A stretch of 64,000 nt of DNA, taken from assembly GCF_050871315.1 (NCBI RefSeq), contig NZ_JBJLRE010000016.1. One strand, given 5' to 3'. Of this stretch, positions 49,939 to 58,839 are shown piece by piece. The position numbers and the translations under genes are program-made. This DNA comes from Kineococcus gynurae (GTDB lineage: Bacteria; Actinomycetota; Actinomycetes; Actinomycetales; Kineococcaceae). The notes under the pieces were generated by a model. The model was given only the letters and a program-made list of their open reading frames with translations. It ran no database searches and had not been told where the DNA came from. Numbering within the stretch: position 1 is the stretch's first letter; each line of letters opens with the position of its first letter.

Positions 49939-50466
49939 GTGCGCGACAGGGACGAGGCGGCATTCGACGCCTTCGCGGTCTCGGCCATGCCCCGGTTGCG
50001 GCGGCTGGCGTACGCCTGGTGCCACGACTGGCACCACAGTGACGACGTCGTCCAGGACACGATGGAACGGGTGTACGCCGCCTGGCCGCGCGTCCGGCGG
50101 GGTGGGGAGGAGTTCGCGTACGCCCGCACCACCCTGGTGCGCCGCCTGATCACGGAGAATCGACGCGCCTGGCGGCGCCGCGAGTCGCTCTCCTTGGACG
50201 AGAACCTCGCCGGCGGCACTCGGGTCGTCGCCCCGGAACAACTGGCTGATCTCGTGGACCGCCTGGACGCGCTGGAACTCCTTCGGCACCTGCCCGTCCG
50301 GCAGCGGGCCGTCGCCGTCCTGCGCTTCCTGGAAGACCTCCCGATCAGTGAGGTCGCCGATCTGCTGCAGTGCAGCGAGGGGACCATCAAGAGCCAGGCC
50401 CACCACGCCCGCCGCTTCCTGACCCAACGCCTCGCCGACCCGCATTCCCCTGACGGAGTCCGCTGA
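49939..50466 (+). CDS. ECF RNA polymerase sigma factor (SigE family)
   Basis: 175 residues from GTG 49939 with GGAGGGGG upstream. Sigma region 2 includes LAYAWCHDWHHSDDVVQDTMERVYAAW; region 4 includes LPVRQRAVAVLRFLEDLPISEVADLLQCSEGTIKSQAHHARRFL. This is the SigE-family ECF pattern common in actinobacteria. The stop overlaps the start of a membrane protein likely to be its anti-sigma partner (TGATG). Confidence 0.9.
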   Translation: MRDRDEAAFDAFAVSAMPRLRRLAYAWCHDWHHSDDVVQDTMERVYAAWPRVRRGGEEFAYARTTLVRRLITENRRAWRRRESLSLDENLAGGTRVVAPEQLADLVDRLDALELLRHLPVRQRAVAVLRFLEDLPISEVADLLQCSEGTIKSQAHHARRFLTQRLADPHSPDGVR

Positions 50467-51428
50467 TGACCTTTCCGACCGATCGAGACGAGCACGACCT
50501 CGTGACCCGGCTCCGCACCGCGCTGGACCAGCGTCCGGCCCCGGCCCCCACCTGGGACCTTCCCGCACTGAAACGACGGGGCCACCGCCGCCGGACCCGG
50601 ACCCGGCTCGTGGTCGGAGCCACCGCCCTGGCGGTTCTCGCCGCCGCCGGTGTGGCCACGGACACCGTGCACGACCGGACCCGGGCGGACCGGACCACCG
50701 TCGCCGCGGAGGGGAGCGACCCCGTCCAGGTCGTCCGCGACTACCTGGACGCTCGACGGGCCGGTGACGACGCCCGGGCCTACGCCACCTACTGGGTGCC
50801 CGGGGCCGAGGTGGCGGGGGAACCGCTCCACGTCGACCGGGTCGACATCGGTTCACCACGCTTCGGGTCCGCCGACCCCGAGGCCAGGGTAGCGGCCGGC
50901 GGATGGGGGCAACTGGTCTCCGTGCCGGTGACCTTCCGATGGGACCACGGCGGGCAGCTCGTCGTCGGCAAGTACGAAGCCCCCCTGGACATCACCCTGG
51001 TCCGGAACTCCGACCACGCCCCCTGGCGGATCGTCGCCTCGTTCGAGTCCTCGCCGGAACCGGTCTCCGCACCTCCCGGCGGGGTCATCACCGTCACCGG
51101 GGATCCGGGCACGATGCGGGAGCTCCCGGCGCGACTGGGGATCGTGGGGCGGGACGATGACTGCCTCGTCATGGACGAAGCGCTGCTCGTCTGGCCGGCG
51201 GAGACGACCTGGGATCCCGTCGCGGAACAGATCGTGCTCCCCGACGGGCATCGTGGGGGCGTGGGTGACGGTGTCGAGACCTGGGGATCGCCGTTGGACG
51301 ACCTCACCGCCTACCTCGGCGCGTCCGGGGCGGCCGCCGCCGCGGCCTGCGGCGGAGTGGGTGTCCCCGCGGGTGGCAGCACATCAGGAGGTCGCCCGGT
51401 GCTCGAGGTCGGCGCCTTCCGGGACTGA
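50466..51428 (+). CDS. Membrane protein coupled to the ECF sigma, putative anti-sigma
   Basis: 320 residues from ATG 50466. A cytoplasmic N terminus of about 55 residues ending in a basic RRRGHRRRTRTR stretch is followed by one hydrophobic helix (LVVGATALAVLAAAGVATDTV) and a large outer domain with no recognised family. No zinc-binding anti-sigma motif (HxxxCxxC) is seen, so the anti-sigma role rests on the operon context and on the topology. Confidence 0.7.
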   Translation: MTFPTDRDEHDLVTRLRTALDQRPAPAPTWDLPALKRRGHRRRTRTRLVVGATALAVLAAAGVATDTVHDRTRADRTTVAAEGSDPVQVVRDYLDARRAGDDARAYATYWVPGAEVAGEPLHVDRVDIGSPRFGSADPEARVAAGGWGQLVSVPVTFRWDHGGQLVVGKYEAPLDITLVRNSDHAPWRIVASFESSPEPVSAPPGGVITVTGDPGTMRELPARLGIVGRDDDCLVMDEALLVWPAETTWDPVAEQIVLPDGHRGGVGDGVETWGSPLDDLTAYLGASGAAAAAACGGVGVPAGGSTSGGRPVLEVGAFRD

Positions 51429-51466
51429 ACCGGACGACGGATCGGCGGGTCCGCGTCATGGCCGGG

Positions 51467-51625
51467 TCAGTTGCCGAAGCGGTAGTCCTCCCGCCGGCTG
51501 AGCAGTCGGCCCAGCGCGGAGTCGCACACCCGGGAGACCCAGCGGTCGAGGGCGTCGGCGTCGAACCCCGGGAACAGGAACTGCTCGACCCCGCTGAGCG
51601 ACCGCGGTGCGTCGGCCGGACTCAT
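51467..51625 (-). CDS. 52-residue protein translationally coupled to the MFS gene
   Basis: ATG 51625 overlaps the stop of the MFS transporter gene (ATGA), and the frame runs to TGA 51467. The peptide reads MSPADAPRSLSGVEQFLFPG and later DRWVSRVCDSALGRLLSRRE, ending DYRFGN. It is soluble-looking with one amphipathic helix. The ATGA coupling and normal codon use argue that it is real. No family was recognised; the FPGFDADALDRW segment has no obvious match. Confidence 0.6.
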   Translation of the reverse strand: MSPADAPRSLSGVEQFLFPGFDADALDRWVSRVCDSALGRLLSRREDYRFGN

Positions 51626-52812
51626 GCCGTCACCGGCGTCCGCTCACGGGGGCGCGCCGCGCCGGTCAGCAGGCTGACGGCGGCGACGACGACGAGCACG
51701 ACCACCATCGCGGTACGCAGTCCCCAGTACTCCCCGAGGAAACCCAGCAGCGGCGGACCGACGAGGAAGGCGAGGTACCCGGCGACCGCGACGGCGGCCA
51801 CGGAGGAGGTCGGGTCGTCGCTGTCGGCGGCGGCCGAGAGGGTGACCGGGAACCCCAGCGCCGCCCCCAGTCCCCACAGCGCGACGGCGCAGCCGGCCAG
51901 GACCGCGTTGTCGGAGAACACGACCACGGCGATGCCGGCGGCGGAGACCAGGGCGCTGGCCCGCAGGACCGCGGCGTTGCCGAACCGCTGCAGGAGCGGT
52001 TCGCCGACGAAACGCCCGACGGTCATGGCCGCGGCGAAACCGGTGAACACCAACGACCCCAGGGTGGCCGACATGCCGTGCCCGTCGACCATCAGCAGCG
52101 GAAGCCAGTCGTTGGCCGATCCCTCGGCCAGCGCGAGCGCGAGCACGACGGCACCGAGCAGGACGATCCTCCGTTGACGCCACTGCCCCAGCTGGGCCCG
52201 CCATCCGGCGCCGGCGCCGACGGCGGCACCCGGAGCCACGCGGCCGGTATCGGCATGGATCACGGGGACGGCCCAGACGACCGCGACGGTCCCCGCCACG
52301 GCCACGAACCCGAGGTGCCCGACGACCGGGGCGTCGAGCGCGTTCAGCCCGACCCCGGCCAGCGCCCCGACCACGGTGCCCAGGCTGAAGCAGCCGTGCA
52401 GCATCGGCAGGATCGAACGCCCCGACTCCCCCTCCAGCACCGCACCCTCGATGTTGATGGCGATCTCGCACAGGCCGATGCCGAGGCCGACCAGGGCCAG
52501 CCCGGCGAAGCACCCGGCCTGGGTGCCGAACTGCGCCCCCACCCCGATCGTCGCGATCCCCGCGAGGAACGAGGCGCCGCCGACCCCGATCGTGGCCCGG
52601 GCCCCGTACCGGCGCACGACGGACGCGGACGACAGCACCCCGGTCATCGAACCCACCGACAACCCGAAGAGGACCAGGCCCATCTGACCCGTGCTGGCGT
52701 CGACCAGGTCCCGCACGGCGGGGGTGCGCACCACCCAGGACGCGGTGCCGATGCCGACGACCAGCATCACGGTGAAGATCGCCGCCCGACGGCGGGCGAG
52801 GTCAGGGGTCAT
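51622..52812 (-). CDS. MFS transporter
   Basis: 396 residues from ATG 52812. Twelve hydrophobic segments; typical MFS features include GSMTGVLSSASVVRRYGARATIG after helix 2 and FVGEPLLQRFGNAAVL in the second half. The pattern resembles the YbjJ/fucose-permease-like branch, but the substrate is unknown. It is divergent from an acetyltransferase gene across a 36-bp region that contains inverted repeats, and a TetR gene lies beyond the acetyltransferase. Confidence 0.88.
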   Translation of the reverse strand: MTPDLARRRAAIFTVMLVVGIGTASWVVRTPAVRDLVDASTGQMGLVLFGLSVGSMTGVLSSASVVRRYGARATIGVGGASFLAGIATIGVGAQFGTQAGCFAGLALVGLGIGLCEIAINIEGAVLEGESGRSILPMLHGCFSLGTVVGALAGVGLNALDAPVVGHLGFVAVAGTVAVVWAVPVIHADTGRVAPGAAVGAGAGWRAQLGQWRQRRIVLLGAVVLALALAEGSANDWLPLLMVDGHGMSATLGSLVFTGFAAAMTVGRFVGEPLLQRFGNAAVLRASALVSAAGIAVVVFSDNAVLAGCAVALWGLGAALGFPVTLSAAADSDDPTSSVAAVAVAGYLAFLVGPPLLGFLGEYWGLRTAMVVVLVVVAAVSLLTGAARPRERTPVTA

Positions 52813-52814
52813 GT

Positions 52815-52843
52815 GTACGATCGTACGCTAAATCGCTACGATC
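52815..52843. promoter_or_regulatory. Operator-like inverted repeats between MFS and acetyltransferase genes
   Basis: GTACGATCGTAC (52815-52826) is a perfect palindrome, and GATCGTA (52819-52825) pairs with TACGATC (52837-52843) around 11 bp. The divergent promoters must lie within these 36 bp, so a bound repressor, most simply the TetR protein encoded at 53435, would control both directions. Confidence 0.7.
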
Positions 52844-52848
52844 CCGGA

Positions 52849-53427
52849 ATGGCCGACCATTTCGCGGGGGACCCGCGCACGAACCACGAGCGCATGCTCG
52901 CCGGCGACCTCTACGTCGCCGACGACCCGGAGATCGCCGCGGCCCAGCAGCGCGCGATCTCCCTCGCCGCCCGGTTCCTGGCCGCCTACGCCGAGGACGT
53001 CGACGCGGCCCAGACGATCGCGGCCGAACTCTTCGGGGAGTTCCACCCCACGGCGCACGTCCGCCCACCCGTCCACGTCGACTACGGGACCTGGGTGAGC
53101 ATCGGGGCGGGAACGTTCGTGAACTACGGCCTGGTCGCCCTCGACGTCGCCCGGATCACCATCGGGGCGGACTGCGCGATCGGTCCGAACGTGCAGCTGC
53201 TCACCCCGACCCACCCGCTCGACCCTGACCTCCGCCGGGCCAAGCTCGAGGCCGCGAAACCCATCGTCATCGGGGACAACGTGTGGATCGGGGGCGGTGC
53301 GATCGTGCTGCCGGGCATCACCATCGGCGACCACGCGGTGATCGGCGCGGGTGCGGTCGTCACCCGCGACGTCCCGGCCCGCTCCGTCGCGGTCGGGAAT
53401 CCCGCCCGCGTGGTCCGGACGGTCTGA
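52849..53427 (+). CDS. Maltose/galactoside O-acetyltransferase-like enzyme
   Basis: 192 residues from ATG 52849. Typical Mac/NodL/LacA layout: a helical N-terminal cap (ERMLAGDLYVADDPEI) then left-handed beta-helix hexapeptides with HVDYGTWVSIGAGTFVNYGLV, the catalytic His in LLTPTHPLD, and VIGDNVWIGGGAIVLPGITIG near the C terminus. It transfers acetyl from acetyl-CoA to a sugar hydroxyl. Divergent MFS and nearby TetR suggest a detoxification unit. Confidence 0.92.
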   Translation: MADHFAGDPRTNHERMLAGDLYVADDPEIAAAQQRAISLAARFLAAYAEDVDAAQTIAAELFGEFHPTAHVRPPVHVDYGTWVSIGAGTFVNYGLVALDVARITIGADCAIGPNVQLLTPTHPLDPDLRRAKLEAAKPIVIGDNVWIGGGAIVLPGITIGDHAVIGAGAVVTRDVPARSVAVGNPARVVRTV

Positions 53428-53434
53428 GGCGCCG

Positions 53435-53983
53435 ATGGGCACACGACGGCACGATCCCGAGCGGCGCAGCCGCATCGTCGACGCCACCCTCGACGTGATC
53501 GCCGACGTGGGGGTGGCGGGGGCCTCCCACCGGGTCATCGCCGAACGCGCCGACGTCCCGCTGGGGTCGATGACCTACCACTTCGACGGGATGGACGACC
53601 TGCTGCACCAGGCGTTCTCGCGGTTCGCCGAGCGCGGGGTGGCCCGGTTCCACCGGGTCCTGAGCGGCGCCGACGACCGGGATGCGGCCCGGGCGGCCGT
53701 GGTCGACCTCATCCACGGGACGGAGGCGGACCCGAACACCGACCGCGACCTCGTCCTGACGTTCGAGCTCTACACCCTCGCCGCCCGGAAACCCGCCTTC
53801 CGCCAGATCACCCGGGACTGGATGGCGGCCAGTCGGCGAGAGCTCGAACGCCACTTCACCCCGGACGAGGCGCGCCGCGTCGACGCGCTGATCGAGGGCG
53901 TCTCGATCCACCGCTCGCTCGACCTCGACCCCCCCGACGTCGCGTTCACCCGCGACGCGATCGCCGTCAACGCCCCCGGCTGA
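53435..53983 (+). CDS. TetR-family regulator
   Basis: 182 residues from ATG 53435, 7 nt after the acetyltransferase stop. HTH region: RRSRIVDATLDVIADVGVAGASHRVIAERADVPLGSMTYHF (about residues 10-50). The ligand-binding half is of normal length. It is the likely repressor at the palindrome at 52815-52843. The stop (TGA) directly abuts the stop of the convergent GGDEF gene, with no spacer. Confidence 0.88.
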   Translation: MGTRRHDPERRSRIVDATLDVIADVGVAGASHRVIAERADVPLGSMTYHFDGMDDLLHQAFSRFAERGVARFHRVLSGADDRDAARAAVVDLIHGTEADPNTDRDLVLTFELYTLAARKPAFRQITRDWMAASRRELERHFTPDEARRVDALIEGVSIHRSLDLDPPDVAFTRDAIAVNAPG

Positions 53984-55021
53984 TCAGGTCGCGGCGAGCA
54001 CGGCCCGGTCCCGGCCGGTCCGCTTGGCGGTGTAGAGGGCGACGTCGGCGCGTTCATAAAGTTCGTCGGGGGTGCCGGGGAACAGGTGCATCGCCGTCCC
54101 GACGCTGACCGTGAGCGGGACCCGGGTCCCGTCGGGGAGTGCCAGAGGGGTCTCCCGCACCGCCCGGACGAGGTCGTCGGCGCGGGTGCGCGCGTCCTCG
54201 ATCGAGCACCCGCGGAGCAGGACGGCCAATTCGTCCCCGCCCAACCGGGCCACGACGTCGGAGTCGCGGCAGCGGGAGGTGAGGATCTCGGCCACGTGGA
54301 CCAGGGCCAGGTCGCCACCGCGGTGACCGTGGACGTCGTTGACGGTCTTGAACCGGTCGAGGTCGACCAGGACCAGGGCGGCTCGATCGGCGGACCCGAG
54401 GGCCGCGGTCGCCCGCTCCAGGACGCGGCGCGTGACCAGGCCGGTCAGCGGGTCGACCCGGGCGAGCTCCCGCAGCCTTCGGACGAGCCGCTCCTGGTTC
54501 GCGGCCGACCGGGCCAGCACGGCCCCGACGACGGCCACGAGGACGGCGAGGTAGGTGAACTCCACCCAGGCCTGGGCTCGCGGAAGGATCGAGAAGACGA
54601 CGGTCGCCTCCCCCGCGATTGTCATCGCCGTCACGACGGCGACGCCGCCTACACGGAGGTGCGCGGCGGCCCAGACGACCGGGATGACGAAGAAGACCTG
54701 GCCGGTGACACCGGCGTCGCCGCTCCGCAGGTCGAGGGTCACGACGACCAGGACACCGAGCAGCGGGACGAGCAGGATCCACGGCGCCACCCGCTCCGGT
54801 CGGGCCCGCACGACGACGAGGGCCCCCAGCACGACGCCGACCGTGGTCAGCAGGGTGCTCGGACTGATCCCGTCGTCCGAAGCCACCGCCTGCACCAGCG
54901 CGTTGGTCAGCGCCGCCACGGCCAACGACAGGGCCGCCCACACCTGCGCCGCGCGCGGGTTGCGCGGGGCGAACAACGCTGCCGGACGGGCCGGCGACGT
55001 CGGCGGGAGGGACCAGGGCAC
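53984..55021 (-). CDS. Membrane-bound diguanylate cyclase
   Basis: 345 residues from GTG 55021. About six hydrophobic segments (residues 27-170) precede a GGDEF domain (about 185-340). The active site is ARLGGDELAVLLRG (GGDEL in place of GGDEF, a tolerated change) and an RxxD inhibitory site (RDSD) lies 5 residues before it, so product inhibition by c-di-GMP is expected. It would synthesise c-di-GMP in response to a membrane-sensed signal. No EAL domain is fused. Confidence 0.9.
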   Translation of the reverse strand: MPWSLPPTSPARPAALFAPRNPRAAQVWAALSLAVAALTNALVQAVASDDGISPSTLLTTVGVVLGALVVVRARPERVAPWILLVPLLGVLVVVTLDLRSGDAGVTGQVFFVIPVVWAAAHLRVGGVAVVTAMTIAGEATVVFSILPRAQAWVEFTYLAVLVAVVGAVLARSAANQERLVRRLRELARVDPLTGLVTRRVLERATAALGSADRAALVLVDLDRFKTVNDVHGHRGGDLALVHVAEILTSRCRDSDVVARLGGDELAVLLRGCSIEDARTRADDLVRAVRETPLALPDGTRVPLTVSVGTAMHLFPGTPDELYERADVALYTAKRTGRDRAVLAAT

Positions 55022-55048
55022 GGGAAGGGGATCGGTCGTTCCCGAGCG

Positions 55049-55897
55049 TCACCGAAGCGGAAGACCGGGCGATCCACCGGCCGGAGCAACGTCCACGGGG
55101 GTTCGGGGCGAAGGGACCGGCCCGCCGCCGTCGAGGAACGCCCGCAAGCGCCCCGGCGAGTCGGTGATGATGCCGTCGACCCCCGCCGCGACCAGCTCCG
55201 CCCAGTGCCGCGGGTCCTCGACCGTCCACGGGAAGGTCCGGACGCCCGCGTCGTGGTAGCCGGCGACGGTCGCGGCGGTCAGGCCGCGTCCGACGTGCGG
55301 GTTGCAGGCCAGCACCCCGAACTGGACGCGGGCCCGCTCGGCCTGGATGCGAGCGGCCTCGCGCGAGCGCAGCAGGCCCCGCGAGGGACGGACGACGAGC
55401 AGGGCGCGCCCGACGTCGGGCGCCTCGCGGCGCAACGTGGCCAGCACCTCGCGGTCGAAGCTCTGCACGACGCAGCGCCGGGCCAGCCCCCCGGGTCGCA
55501 ACAACCGGATCAACCCGGCCAGCGGGCGGGGGTCCCACCGGCCCTTGAGCTCCAGGAGCAGACCCGGCCCCCCGACCCGGACCAGGTCGGCGACCTGTGC
55601 CACGGTCGGGACGCGCTCGCCCGCGAAACCGGGCGCGAACCACGCCCCCGCGTCGAGCCGAGCGACGTCACGCCACGGCCTGCGCGCGACCGGTCCGCGA
55701 CCGTCGGTCGTCCGGTCCAACGTCGCGTCGTGCAGGACGACCGGCACCCCGTCGGCGGTCTGTCGGACGTCGAGCTCCAGCAGGTCGGCCCCCACGGCGA
55801 CGGCGGCGGCGAAGGCGGCCAGGGTGTTCTCGGGGGCCGACGTGGAGGCCCCGCGGTGAGCGATCACCAGGGGTGAACGGGACCGCGGGGCGACCAT
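55049..55897 (-). CDS. Glycerophosphodiester phosphodiesterase (paralogue A)
   Basis: 282 residues. GDPD fold: LVIAHRGASTSAPENTLAAF (catalytic His and Arg), ELDVRQTADGVPVVLHDATLDRTTDG (metal-binding Glu and Asp, second catalytic His), LELKGRWD, and closing FPWTVEDPRHWAELVAAGVDGIITDSP. It hydrolyses glycerophosphodiesters to glycerol-3-phosphate and an alcohol. No signal peptide is seen. A related gene of the same length lies 3 bp upstream. Confidence 0.92.
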   Translation of the reverse strand: MVAPRSRSPLVIAHRGASTSAPENTLAAFAAAVAVGADLLELDVRQTADGVPVVLHDATLDRTTDGRGPVARRPWRDVARLDAGAWFAPGFAGERVPTVAQVADLVRVGGPGLLLELKGRWDPRPLAGLIRLLRPGGLARRCVVQSFDREVLATLRREAPDVGRALLVVRPSRGLLRSREAARIQAERARVQFGVLACNPHVGRGLTAATVAGYHDAGVRTFPWTVEDPRHWAELVAAGVDGIITDSPGRLRAFLDGGGPVPSPRTPVDVAPAGGSPGLPLR

Positions 55898-55900
55898 GGT

Positions 55901-56749
55901 CTAGGCCACGCCCCGCCGGGTGCCGACCGCGCGCAACCCCTGCGCGGCGGCCAGGCGGTGCAGGGCGTCGGCGTCCGGGACGGGCGCGTCCTGGGTGAGC
56001 GCCAGTTCGCGGGCCGCCAGGTGGCCGAGGAGTTCTCCCGGCCGGTTCGTGATGATCGCGTCGACCCGGTTGCGGACGAGCGCCCGCCACAACGCGGGTT
56101 CGTCCACGGTCCAGACGGCCACGTCCAACCCCGCGCGGTGGTACCCGGCCACGACGTCGGGTTCGAGAGCGGCGCCGGCGTGCGGGGCGACGAACGAGAT
56201 GCCGAGGTCGCGGCGCAGCGCCTCGCCCTCGGCGGCCGTGTCGGGTCCGGGACGCATCAGCAGCAACCCCCGCCGCAGGTCCGGCGCGACGTCCCCGACC
56301 GCGGCGACGCTGCGGGGGTCGAACCCCTGGATACTGCACCGCTGCTCGATCCCGGCCTCGCGCACCGTGTCGACGAGACCCGCGGCGGCCGGGACCGACC
56401 ACGTCCCCTTGAGCTCGACGAGCAGGCCGCCGCGGTGGTGGGCCGCGAGCAGGTCGACCACGTCGGCGAACAGCGGGAGGGGTTGCCCGGAGAAGGCCGG
56501 GGAGAACCACGAGCCGGCGTCGAGGCCGAACACGGTCGTCGTCGAGACCTGCGAGATCTCCCCCGAGCCGGACGTGGTGGCGTCGAGGCGCTGGTCGTGC
56601 AGGACGACGGGGACCCCGTCGGCGGTCAGCTGCACGTCGATCTCGACCAGGTCGGCACCGACCCGGAGGGCGCTCTCGACGGCGGCCAGGGTGTTCTCGG
56701 GCGCCACCACGGAGTATCCGCGGTGGGCCACGACGAGGGGTTTGCGCAC
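55901..56749 (-). CDS. Glycerophosphodiester phosphodiesterase (paralogue B)
   Basis: 282 residues. GDPD motifs: LVVAHRGYSVVAPENTLAAV, EIDVQLTADGVPVVLHDQRLDATT, LVELKGTW and VWTVDEPALWRALVRNRVDAIITN. Same length and domain order as the adjacent paralogue, with clear similarity in the catalytic motifs, indicating an older tandem duplication. The C-terminal about 40 residues differ. Both genes are on one strand with a 3-bp gap. Confidence 0.92.
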   Translation of the reverse strand: MRKPLVVAHRGYSVVAPENTLAAVESALRVGADLVEIDVQLTADGVPVVLHDQRLDATTSGSGEISQVSTTTVFGLDAGSWFSPAFSGQPLPLFADVVDLLAAHHRGGLLVELKGTWSVPAAAGLVDTVREAGIEQRCSIQGFDPRSVAAVGDVAPDLRRGLLLMRPGPDTAAEGEALRRDLGISFVAPHAGAALEPDVVAGYHRAGLDVAVWTVDEPALWRALVRNRVDAIITNRPGELLGHLAARELALTQDAPVPDADALHRLAAAQGLRAVGTRRGVA

Positions 56750-56844
56750 GTCCCCGACGGTAGCCCCGGGAACTCCCCACCCCCAGACCTCGGGCGGCGA
56801 GGACGCCGAGAGTTCATCGGCGCGCCAGACCGGGTTGCCCGGAT

Positions 56845-56871
56845 GGTCGACCCGGTCGACCCGGTCGACCC
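56845..56871. repeat. 9-bp tandem repeat x3, each unit containing a palindrome
   Basis: GGTCGACCC occurs three times in a row 9 bp downstream of the response-regulator stop (minus strand). Each unit contains the palindrome GGTCGACC, so several alternative hairpins are possible. It could act as a terminator or protein-binding cluster. Confidence 0.6.
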
Positions 56872-56880
56872 GGTTCGGAC

Positions 56881-57579
56881 TCAGCGGCCGGCGAGGTACT
56901 TCAGCACCGCCAGGACGCGGCGGTGCTCGGTGCGTGAGGGTTCCAACCCGAGCTTGGTGAAGATGTTCGCGATGTGCTTCTCCACGGACCGTTCGGCGAT
57001 GCCCAGCTGCTGGGCGAGGGCCACGTTGCTCATCCCCTCGGCCATCAGCTGCAGGACCTGGGTCTCCCTGTCCCCCAGCCGCTCCAGGTCGGGGTCGTCA
57101 CCCGACCGGCGGCCCACCAGGGACTGGATGACCCCGGGGTCGATGACGGTGCCGCCCCCGGCGACCTCCTCCAACGACCGCACGAACGTCCGGGAGTCGG
57201 CGACGCGGTCCTTGAGCAGGTACCCGATGCCCGTGCTGGAGCGGTGCACCAGGCGCTGGGTGGTACGCCACTCGACGTGCTGGGAGAACAGCATCACCGG
57301 GAAGTCGGGGACGAGTTCCCGGCAGGCCAGGGCCGCCCGCACCCCCTCGTCGGTGAACGAGGGGGGCATCCGCACGTCCAGCAGGGCGACGTCGACCGAT
57401 CCCCCACCCACGACCTCGACCAGGCCGGTGGTGTCCCGGGCCGCGTGCACCACCCGGTGCCCGTGGGCGTCCAGCAGACGCACCAGACCGTCGCGGACCA
57501 CCGCGCTGTCCTCGGCGACCGCGACGGCCAGACCCCCGTGCCCCGCGCCGCCGCGGGGCGGTTTCACGTGGACGTCCAT
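56881..57579 (-). CDS. NarL/FixJ-family response regulator (second system)
   Basis: 232 residues from ATG 57579. Receiver with VAVAEDSAVVRDGLV, phosphoacceptor Asp in VALLDVRMPPSFTDEG (about residue 68) and LLKDRVAD, then a LuxR-type HTH (LGDRETQVLQLMAEGMSNVALAQQLGI). The DVRMPPSFTDEG motif is typical of actinobacterial regulators paired with DUF-type HisKA_3 kinases. It lies 19 bp downstream of its probable kinase gene. Confidence 0.9.
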   Translation of the reverse strand: MDVHVKPPRGGAGHGGLAVAVAEDSAVVRDGLVRLLDAHGHRVVHAARDTTGLVEVVGGGSVDVALLDVRMPPSFTDEGVRAALACRELVPDFPVMLFSQHVEWRTTQRLVHRSSTGIGYLLKDRVADSRTFVRSLEEVAGGGTVIDPGVIQSLVGRRSGDDPDLERLGDRETQVLQLMAEGMSNVALAQQLGIAERSVEKHIANIFTKLGLEPSRTEHRRVLAVLKYLAGR

Positions 57580-57598
57580 CGCTCCCCCTCGTGCTCGG

Positions 57599-58783
57599 TC
57601 AGATCCGCAGCGGCAGGACCACGGTCACCCGGGTCCCCCGCCCCGGCGGGCTGTGCAGGTCCATGGTCCCGTCGACGGTCGCGACCCGGTCCCGCAGACC
57701 GGTCAGACCGCTGCCGCGGGCCGGATCGGCACCTCCCGGCCCGTCGTCGGAGACGACCAGTTCCACCCGGTCGGAACCGCTGCGGGCCAGGACACCCACC
57801 CGTCGCGAACCACCGTGTCGAGCGGCGTTGGTCAGCAGTTCGGTGACGCAGAAGTAGGCGATCAGGGCGATGGCGTCGTCGGGTTCCACGAACGGTTCCT
57901 GCAGGTCGAGGTCGGCCTGCCGACCGGAGTTCCCGACCACCTCCCGCAGCGCGTCGGCGAGCCCGCCGTGCAGGGCGGGTGGGGAGACCCCGTGCACGAT
58001 CGTACGGAGTTCCGCCATGGCGGCCACGGCGGCCAGGTGGGCCTCGTCGACCAACCGGGCGGCGGGCGCACCTGGCCGCAGACCCTCGGCCTGGCGGGCG
58101 AGGTCCAGGGTCAGGGCGAGCGCCGTCAACCGGGCCTGGGTCCCGTCGTGCAGGTCGCGTTCGAGTCGTCGCCGCGCCGTCGAGGCCTCGACGAGCAGGT
58201 TCGCCCGCTGGTGCTCCAGGGTCCTGGCCCGCTCGACCTGGCGGGTCGCGGCCCGGGCGAGAACCCGTGCGAGGCGGACGTCCAGGACGGTGAGGACGAG
58301 GCAGAGGACCAGGGCGGCGAGGACGGACAGGACGGCACCGGTCGTCGGGTCGAGGCCCGCGCCCCAGATCCCCCGCTCGGGATCGATGACGATCGCGGCC
58401 CCGGTGAGGAACGGGACGTAGGTCGCGGCCAGACCCAGGGGGATCTTGACCAGCAGGTACCCGCAGGCCGACCACCCCCGGAGGTCGGTGACCAGCCGCC
58501 ACCACCGGGCCCATCCGCGCTGGACGGGGCCCCGGGCGGCGGGCCAGCGCCAGTCCTCACCCACGATGACGTGCAGCAACCAGGCGTCGAGCGCGGTGAC
58601 CCACCGGGCCAGGCGCAGCGTGAGGGCGAGGAGCAGGACGCCCAGCGCGGTGACCGAGAGCAGGACCGAGACGACGAGCAGTCCCAGGACCAGGACGGCG
58701 AGCAGGAGCACGACGACCGAGGCGAGGCGGTAGGCGAGCAGCACCCCTGCGCGGCGGGCGAACCGCCCCGGCGCACCCCGCAT
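57599..58783 (-). CDS. Membrane histidine kinase, HisKA_3 (second system)
   Basis: 394 residues from ATG 58783. Four hydrophobic segments in the first 170 residues form a membrane sensor domain of the kind seen in actinobacterial kinases with a putative N-terminal DUF4118/sensor-like layout. The phosphoacceptor His lies in RRRLERDLHDGTQARLTALALTLDLARQ (about residue 217). The HATPase has FCVTELLTNAARHGGS, VSDDGPGGAD and GSGLTGLRDRVATVDG. It is the cognate partner of the next gene. Confidence 0.9.
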   Translation of the reverse strand: MRGAPGRFARRAGVLLAYRLASVVVLLLAVLVLGLLVVSVLLSVTALGVLLLALTLRLARWVTALDAWLLHVIVGEDWRWPAARGPVQRGWARWWRLVTDLRGWSACGYLLVKIPLGLAATYVPFLTGAAIVIDPERGIWGAGLDPTTGAVLSVLAALVLCLVLTVLDVRLARVLARAATRQVERARTLEHQRANLLVEASTARRRLERDLHDGTQARLTALALTLDLARQAEGLRPGAPAARLVDEAHLAAVAAMAELRTIVHGVSPPALHGGLADALREVVGNSGRQADLDLQEPFVEPDDAIALIAYFCVTELLTNAARHGGSRRVGVLARSGSDRVELVVSDDGPGGADPARGSGLTGLRDRVATVDGTMDLHSPPGRGTRVTVVLPLRI

Positions 58784-58839
58784 CCCGACCCCCTCGACCG
58801 CCGCGGCCGTCGACGGCGGCCCCGTCGACCGTAACGCGC

